Below are positions 56,702-64,000 of a stretch of DNA of 64,000 nucleotides, in pieces; position 1 is the stretch's first letter, and each line of letters starts with the position of its first letter. Location: contig OX940865.1 in assembly GCA_954871525.1 (NCBI GenBank), forward strand, positions 22,676,420-22,740,419, written 5' to 3'. The DNA is from Parietaria judaica (taxonomy: Eukaryota > Streptophyta > Magnoliopsida > Rosales > Urticaceae). Under the pieces are notes generated by a model, which ran no database searches, had not been told where the DNA came from, and saw only the letters and a list, made by a program, of their open reading frames with translations. The translations under genes were made by a program, and so were the position numbers.

Positions 56702-59700
56702 TCAACTTTCCTCTCCATCCATGGTGTAGATGGGTATTTGCCACAATTTCGTGTTCTTCTTCGGATCATCGGTGAGGCTGAGATCGGATACTTCTTCCTT
56801 ATACGTTCTGATAAACGTTTTGGCTCCCGTCAAGATGAGCCGCTCGATCATGAATAACTCGTAGTTGTTCTCGACCAAAGGGTCCAAAATTTGGCTGAAA
56901 TTTGATGAGTACGCCAATTTATACCTGTAATAAAAAACCAACCCCTTTCTTATTAAGCAAGTGACAACTTTCAATGACATTTAGAAAATTCATTTTACAT
57001 AAGCGGGAATCTTTTCGAGTAACAGCGGAATTCTGTTAAATTTTATTCATTAGTGCAATTTGTCTTCTGAACTTTGTTTTGGTGCATTTTTTCGTCTCAA
57101 TTATTATTTTGGTGCACTTTGCCCCTTGACTTTCATTTTATACAAATACTCATTCTGTAATTTAATTAATATTATCCTTATCAATGTAATATTGTAGAGA
57201 GTATATGTCACGTATGTCCCCTCAAATTTACACATTGGAGTTGTTTGCCCCAACACTTTATTTTAGTGCACTATGTCCCTTGAACTTTCACTTTAGTGAA
57301 GATTATGACTTCATGGATGACAAAAACGATAACGGGGTATTTTGATTTAAACTGAAAGTACAGGAAAGAAAGAAAAAAAAAAAAAAAAAGAGTGTGGGGG
57401 GAGAACTGCACCAATGAGTAAAATTCAGGGTCGATTGCTGCAAGTTACGCTATTGCTAATGCGAAAGCGTCATTAAAATGTTTTTACTATAAATAAATTT
57501 AAGGGAGGCATTGATGCAAAATACAAGTCTGAGAAGCGGTAATTACCTCACACCAAGAGGCGAAAAGAATCCGGGAGTTCTCTCGTTTGAAGCGATGAAT
57601 AGGGTGTGTCCACGTGGCACCCATTTTTCAATTCTGCGAAGGATGAACTCCGGCCTCGTGTCCCTATCGAGACGGGGATGAAGTGTCCGTTCAACCCCAA
57701 ATCTGTCTTTCCTCGTTTTTATTTTGTCGCCACGTCGGACGTGAATGGCGTAATAATCTCCAAGTAGTGCTTTGATCTATTAGAATGATTTTGGTGGAAA
57801 TTAGAGATGAAAATATATTGTTTGTTTTTTCTTTTGCGTTTTGGTTTGGTATATCTTTGCGGGCCAAATAGGAACATATAAACGGAATAAAAAGTTGGCA
57901 GTGTAATATGGTCATTGTTACAAGTTAAGGGCAAATAGGGCAAAATAGTCAGTAGCCTCGGAAAATAATTGTCTTAATTATAACATGTAATTCAATGCAA
58001 TGATAAATAAAATGGGTGATCTCGATAAGAAAGGTCAGTTACGATACAAACCTTCTCAGCCGCATTTCTTAGTTTTGGCGCTGCCATGGACGGAAGAAAT
58101 GAATATGGCAGCATTACAGCGCTGCGATTGTTTCGATCTTTGCACTCCATAAACCTGGATATCTACCATCATCAAGTTCGTTTGAAGTTCTGGAAAATAC
58201 AATTAAAAGAATAGTGGTCTCTACTGGTAAATTTTGGAACCAATATGAGCATTAAAAATAGTGATATATTGCGAGTAATGAGCATAATTACCCTAACCAA
58301 GTTAAGAATAATTCCTAAGCTTATAGGCCACACTAAACCATAAAAAAATTATGAAAAACTAAGTTCCCGAAAAAAATTAAACAAAAAGTATTTAGCATCA
58401 TCGAAAAATTACCATGAAAGAGGGCTTGCTGTTCTGTTAATGAGTAAAAGATTTGAGAAGCGGCTATCCTCCTTTAGTTCTACACGACTAACATCGTGCA
58501 CTTCAGCAAGTCCTCGAGATCCCAACTTCATACTTGTGAATAGAACTTGATGCCATATTTTAGAATTGTCTAAAATCACCGGAACTGTGTCAAACATGCG
58601 ATCTATATCGTACAGAGAGTCCATAGCACATGATGTTGTTGCCCACCTACCATAAACGAAGAATCAAGTTCAAATTGCATGAAAGAGAATCTTCTAATTC
58701 AGAAGAAACAAAAAATAAAAATAAAAACAAAGGAAAGGAAAGGAAAGAGAAAAATACAGCTCTCTGAGAGAATTCAGATCTCGAAGCATGATAACACTTT
58801 TTTCGCTTGCTAATGATCGTGTTAGCATGTAGGTCAAATAATAGTTGTAAACTTAGTCAAATAATTTTGGATCTAAGGCTTTTTATAATTCATCGAAAAT
58901 AGTACAAAAGAACAACTTTCTGAGAGAATTTAATATAATTTTATTTGAACCTGATTGTAATTTCTTATTTGAATTATCAATAAGAAATCTGATCGGAACT
59001 AAACCAACAATCAAAGCAAAACGAGAACTCCATATTGATTAGGGTTTCCTTAACTTTTCCTTATCATCATTGACCAAAAATAACCCCTAATACTTGCATT
59101 AAAATAATTACTTATTCCTAAATCACGGGTGTATCAAAATCACCATATTCGATTCTTCCCAATCATTCTATCTCTAAGACTGTTAAAAATTTAAATATCA
59201 GCATTAATAAAACGCGTTCTAAGTCCTGTCACTCTGGAAGAAAAAATAATCAGAAAAATAGCTAATCTTCTTACATTTCTTCCGAAGTTGCGTTATTTGT
59301 CTCGTGAAGTATTCCCTTCTTGTTATGTATTGGATTGATACACATTCTTGAAGGCATCACAAAAGTTCTGCAACGAAAAGATCCCGAATCAGAACAATTA
59401 CGCCATATATATCCCAAATTCCAAGTATATTTAAATCAACAATTAAACTAACGATTTAAATTCAGCAAGAACACTCGTAAGGGGTCAACTAGTTTACCGA
59501 GTGTTAAGATCTCAAATTTTCTTAAATCCGATTTCTGCATAACTGATGAAATCATACTTAGCAATTTACGTCGATAGCCATCCAAAATAATTTAGATAAA
59601 TTGCTACCACCGTATCTATTCATTCCCATTTCGCCAAACGAGAATTAAGTATTGTTCACAAATTTCTGTCGTCGATCACTTCAACAAAACCGCATAATTC

Positions 59701-60297
59701 ATCCAAACATTGCTCCATAACTATTTGGACTTCAATGGTTTTCGCAACCAGACGGCACGCACGGCCTCCTCAAAAATCTGAAATACCAAGGCGAATTTCC
59801 TCCTCCCGGAACTGCAACTTCGAGCAATGCTTCCTAATTCATAAAATTCTCTAGACAAGCAAGCATAGAACCCGCAAGAATTCACTATTTGGAGATCACC
59901 CAACCAAAAAAACAATTGGAAATCAATGGCTTTCACTACAAACTAAGCAAAACCCATCTCAAAAAATCCCCATGGAAAGGTACCTCTTGAGAAACATGGC
60001 CTCTTCGAGGGCACACCTGAGGCTGGACTCTTGGTGGCCCAAGCCCTCGCAGGAGTCGCAGTGCTTGCCCGGGCAGTCGATTCTGCTGCCCCAGTACAGG
60101 TACTTCTCGCTGCCCGTGTGGCGGTACCTGGTGCTTCCTGCGACGTCGTTTTGGGAGGGCGAGAACGAGAACCCACTGGTGGAAATGAGCGACGAGGCGA
60201 GGAAGAGCAGCGCGATGGCGGCCACGGCGAGGAGAACGAAGATGGCGGGGGATCTGGGTTTCGGCCTCGTGGGCTTCGGGGCTCTGTGGAACGCCAT
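56702..60297 (-). CDS. O-fucosyltransferase-like type II membrane protein
   Basis: Six exons on the minus strand (59984-60297, 59275-59367, 58413-58646, 58052-58154, 57547-57776, 56702-56924) join in frame to 398 residues. A Pro/Arg/Lys-rich start is followed by a signal anchor (about residues 17-40: AIFVLLAVAAIALLFLASS). Then come YLYWGSRIDCPGKHCDSCEG, LRCALEEAMFLKRTFVMP, CAMDSLYDID, LLLINRTASPLSWF and HVRRGDKIKTRKDRFG (His260-Asp265), which has the HxRRGD form of the GDP-fucose-type glycosyltransferase motif. ASNERTPGFFSPL and FMIERLILTGAKTF follow. The set matches the plant family that includes Arabidopsis At3g26950 and At5g12260. A Golgi location and sugar transfer are inferred; the acceptor is unknown. 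The start chosen is MAFHRAP; another in-frame ATG lies 45 bp upstream. Intron 5 contains repetitive 'ggtgcactttg' sequence. Exon 5 has a broken duplicate at 46208. Confidence 0.85.
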
Positions 60298-61150
60298 TGA
60301 AGAAGAGTTTGGAAGCTCAAAATTCAGATCTTGGATGATCATCGCATGAATCCATCATTTTGTGTAATGATTCTCATGGGGTTTCTCTAATCATTGTGTT
60401 TTATTTAAAGCTGGCAAGCTTCAGTTTAATTATAAGATATTTGTGGTATAAGTATTTAATCTTGTACCAATTACTATTTTAAAGGTCGCAAATCGATTAC
60501 AAGTTTAATTTACGGATATACCACGGACCGTATGACTGTATAAGTACATGATAGAGTTTTTGAAAATTTTAAAAACCAAAACCGAGGGCAACAGGGGTAT
60601 ATACATGGAACTTTTGTACAGAAAAATAGTCTTTAAAATTGATTATTTCTATAAAATTTGTAATTTTTATGGATGTTTCGGATTATTTTGAATCCGTGAT
60701 TTCTTATGTTGTATGGTTCATAAAGACAAGACAATCGAGCGTGATTGTCGATATTAACCTGCATACCTACATTTTGCGGGTTATACGTCACAGAATGCAC
60801 ACAATGTTCCGTGAGTTCTCGCGCGGTTATAGTACTTTTAGGCCAATGTCAAGTTACCGTCTATTAAAATAGAGACACATTAATCTCTAGTTTACAAATA
60901 AAAAATAGTTGATGTATATGTGCCCTCGCCCCTCGGTGAAGTAAGATACTTCAACGGAAAACAAAAATAGAGTTGGACATTATTTCGTGGTCTCGGTATA
61001 TTATAGCCTTTTTTCAGAGCAATTAATATAAGATTGGGTACATATGTTGCAAATATCTCAAACAAGCCGATAAGATGTTCTTCTTCTCGAGCTCCGTTTG
61101 GCTCCAAAAACCCAAGTCTGGGAGCAGAAACCGTGGCTTCGGTCAGTGAG
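60298..61150. promoter_or_regulatory. Shared upstream region of two divergent genes
   Basis: The fucosyltransferase-like gene leaves to the left and the pseudouridine synthase gene to the right, so this 850-bp AT-rich interval holds both promoters. I recognise no specific element with confidence. The ORF at 60639-60872 has no homology that I can see. Confidence 0.5.
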
Positions 61151-63534
61151 ATGAGCTCGGCGATGTTAGGCCTTCGCCTTCCTCTCTCGCTGCCGATCCC
61201 TCTCAACTCGGTAACTCGCTTTCTCTGATCTTTTCGCTGTCAATTCAAGCGTCATCATGGAACCCCCAAAAAATAAAAAATGGTTCTGTATTTGCCTGTG
61301 CAGAGCGGTGGCGACGGTGGTGGGTCCGACGAGGGGACTTGTCGTCTGGCGATGAAGCTGACGGTTGAAACCTTCAAATGGCGGTTGCTCATCTCTTACG
61401 AAGGCACCCACTATGCAGGTTTTTTCAATCTCTAGGATAATCTGTTAGTGCGTCGCTTGTGTTTTCAAGACCAGTTCGTATGAAAAGATTGAGATTGCGA
61501 GGACGATGTAGAGGTGTAATCGAATGTTTACTCCTTCATATGAACCGTTTCACATGTCACGCTTTTTAACCATTGAATATGTCATTTTTATCATTGATAA
61601 ATCACTTTAATCTTTTAATTAAAAATGATATATTTGATAGGTTTTAAAACGTGACATGTGATGCGATTCCGGGCCACCCAAAAGAAGAATGGAACTTAAT
61701 GTTAACTTTTTAAAGACTTTGGGTACTTATGCCGCCATTTTCCTTAAACTTAATTATGGTTACTTTTTTGCTCCTCCCCGAACTCAGTCAACTTTATGTA
61801 CATTTTAGATGTGCCGTTAAGTCTCGGGCACGTTTCACTATCGAGAGATCCAAAGTTGAGTAAATCAATTGAAATAGTGAAGGATTTTTTGGTGAGAAGC
61901 AAAATAGTGAACACTAGGAACTTTGGCCGGGAAAAAAGTTTGAGTTTATGGCTCCTCAAAAATCAAGATATTGGGTACTTTGTTTTTTATGGGATAGACT
62001 TTGTTCAAGCTTTTTATGGGATAGACATAAATGAGAGCTCTGAAAAAATACTTGAGTTCTTGATATCTAGCCTTTTTCTCCTTGTTGATATTATCATTTG
62101 TCATAAGACAATCGTATAATTTTTGGTTACTCGGCTCGAATATCGTTACGAAGATGCGTACCTATTAAATTTAGCTATGCTCATTTCGGCATTTGAGAAC
62201 CGACTGAATGATAAAATCATGTAGAACCTTGTTTGAGAGTAAAATTTCAGATATGCATTTGTATCACTGTCAATGTCCCATGAGTGATAAAAATGTATGT
62301 TCTATTTGTATTTTTTCAGGTTGGCAATATCAGGCGTCACCACCTACGGTGCAATGTCATGTGGAGAAAGCTCTAATTCGTGTGACGAAGCTAGACCGGA
62401 GGGATTTCCGTTTGGCCGGAGCAGGAAGAACCGATGCGGGAGTTCATGCCTGGGGACAGGTCTGTAAATTTTACTAGACTGAAAACCGATTTAATCCCTC
62501 TAGTTTTTATGTACTTTGATTCCGAAACCGAATTATCAGTTTCGATTTGAACCTGATTGCAACTTTTTTATAGAGATAATTGAATCGTGAAAAACAGAAA
62601 TTTTGTATTTTGGTATTTTGTTGATATTCGTTTGAATACTTTGATTCTCTGAAACCGGTTATAGAACCGAAACTATGGCTTTAACCGAATAAAAAACCAC
62701 AAACCATGATTATGAATTACTGTTAATAAGTCGCCAACATACACCATGAACTAAACCCCCTAATCATTTTCCAAATTCAGTTCTCAGTAACCTAGAAACT
62801 GGTTTTTGGTTTTTTCTGGGCACAAAACAAAACCAGTTCGGTCTCACTTCCACCCTAATGAATTTCGTTTTCGGGGAAATTTTGGCCAAAAATCAGGTTT
62901 TCCAGTACCAATAATTCGGTTTAGGCTTATGACCCGGGTATATTTTCTGCTTCTTCTTGAGGATCTGAATTTTTTTTAAAGTTAATTGGTCATTCTCTCA
63001 CTCTACAACTTGTAAAGATTTCAGGTGGCACACTTCATCACCCCTTTCAACTACGATAGCTTAGAGGACATTCACGCAGCTCTGAACGGTCTTCTTCCTT
63101 CAGACATCAGAGTCAGAGAGATCACCCCTGCAAAACCCGAATTCCATGCTCGGTTTTCAACAACGGGAAAGACATATCACTACAAGATATACAACGACAC
63201 CATCATGGATCCATTTCAGCGGCGTTTTGCTTATCACAGCACTCATAAGCTCAACGCCGATCTCATGAGAGAAGCCGCCTTGTGTTTTGTTGGCACACAT
63301 GATTTCTCGGCCTTTGCAAACGCTTCCCACAATGATGGAGTGCCAAATCCAGTGAAGAATATATCCCGATTTGATGTCGTTGAAATTGTATGGGTTTTTA
63401 TTTTCGCTCTCAGTGAAGTCTTGCATAGAGATTGAAGTATGTGTTTCTAATTATTTGATGGTGTTTTCCAGGGAGCTCTTTTGCAGCTGGAAGTCGAGGG
63501 TTCGGGCTTTATGTATAGACAAGTTCGAAACATG
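61151..63534 (+). CDS. TruA-type tRNA pseudouridine synthase, partial at the 3' end
   Basis: Five exons lie in the window: 61151-61210, 61304-61418, 62320-62459, 63025-63387 and 63472-63534. They give the first 247 residues; the frame is open at a GT donor and continues beyond the window. FKWRLLISYEGTHYAGWQYQ opens the TruA fold. AGAGRTDAGVHAWGQ contains the catalytic Asp97. HFITPFNY, LNGLLPSDIRV, FHARFSTTGKTYHYKI, CFVGTHDFSAFAN and FMYRQVRNM are all family landmarks. The enzyme makes pseudouridine in the anticodon-arm region of tRNA in bacteria and in eukaryotic relatives. The short N-terminus does not decide between cytosol, plastid or mitochondrion. The ATG at 61151 is the only in-frame methionine before the fold apart from M5. 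Introns 3 and 5 are full of CCGGTTTT/AAAACCGG words typical of small palindromic elements. Confidence 0.88.
61551..61660. repeat. Short palindromic element in TruA intron 2
   Basis: CACATGTCACG...TTTTTAACC at the left pairs with GGTTTTAAAACGTGACATGTG at the right, giving a hairpin of about 110 bp. It is probably a tiny MITE. Confidence 0.5.
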
Positions 63535-64000
63535 GTAAACTCAATCTATTTCATTGAAGTGTATGTGTTAGGGGTGAAATATTTTGCCGGTTACTAGTTG
63601 TTGCTATATAAAATAATAAAAACTCAGTTTTGAGGTGTAAAATCATTTAACCGGTTTTTACTGGTCCCGGTTTGTGATTATGAACCGGCCTGGTTTTAAG
63701 CAAACCCGATATCAGTTACGTTGTTTTACCCGTTATTTATTTTACCGGGTTTTGCCCCTTTCTTTTAATCCATTTTTTGCCACACACAAAATCCTGTTTG
63801 CATGTGGATAGGGTTTAAAGATTGACTTGTTTTTTAATAAATTTTGGTATTGACCGGTTTTAAGCACACAACAGTACTGGTTTAGGTTTTTTACCTTACT
63901 GGTTTATATGGGGTCTGTTTTTACGGATATTATCATCGGCTTATGCCAACAAATATTTACCGGTTTTTATATGGTTTAGGGTTTAGGAAAATACTTATTT
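63535..64000 (+). other. Intron 5 of the pseudouridine synthase gene, open at window end
   Basis: It starts with a GTAAAC donor and no acceptor-linked exon appears before the window ends. It holds many copies of 'accggttttta'-type words in both orientations. Confidence 0.7.

Noticed and set aside
61034..61228. Upstream start for the pseudouridine synthase
   Set aside because: The codon at 61034 is TTG, not ATG; the first in-frame ATG is at 61151.

Overview
The window is nuclear DNA of a flowering plant, most likely a eudicot. It is AT-rich, its genes are split by GT-AG introns, the protein families are plant-type, and the gaps are filled with microsatellites, fold-back DNA transposons and retroelement remnants. 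I cannot name the species from sequence alone.

Layout. A + strand gene for an RSRC2/SMAP-domain nuclear protein lies at 978-3784. About 11 kb without a gene follows, holding a decayed tRNA-like sequence, a hAT-like element and several fold-back elements. Next come four genes on the + strand or its remnants: an F-box gene (15288-23094) whose third intron carries a recent Ty1/copia retrotransposon with 232-bp LTRs and a 5-bp target duplication; an RPA70-type gene (24177-26343) that stops after its second DNA-binding domain; a UBAC2-like rhomboid-fold/UBA protein gene (27032-30862) with a probable GC-AG intron; and, on the minus strand, a BAHD acyltransferase pseudogene with two in-frame stops (31832-33148).

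From 33.8 to 48 kb the sequence is a graveyard of transposons and gene pieces. It holds a second 1.3-kb element related to the one at 13.7-15.1 kb, a gag/coat-like piece, a duplicated 3' end of the UBAC2 gene, one complete gene (DUSP12-like phosphatase, 38271-40315, minus), an RNase H-like relic, a GC-rich LTR-like block, an O-methyltransferase exon relic, a BAHD 5' fragment, a duplicated exon of the gene at 57 kb, and fold-back elements with 9-bp target duplications. From 49 to 56.5 kb a tandem duplication carries two intact, intronless BAHD acyltransferases. The second unit was later hit by a 450-bp fold-back element, and the first unit preserves the empty site. The window ends with an O-fucosyltransferase-like membrane gene (56702-60297, minus) and a TruA-type pseudouridine synthase gene (61151 onward, cut by the window edge), which diverge from a shared upstream region.

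How the genes relate. The housekeeping genes (RNA processing, DNA replication/repair, ER quality control, phosphatase, glycosyl transfer, tRNA modification) show no common pathway. The only functional theme is specialised metabolism between 31 and 56 kb: three BAHD genes of one clade, one fragment of another BAHD clade and one O-methyltransferase relic. I found no new biosynthetic, defence or RNA system. The best leads are the truncated RPA70, the copia insertion in the F-box intron, the BAHD birth-and-death series, and the 9-bp-TSD fold-back elements with a paralogous empty site.
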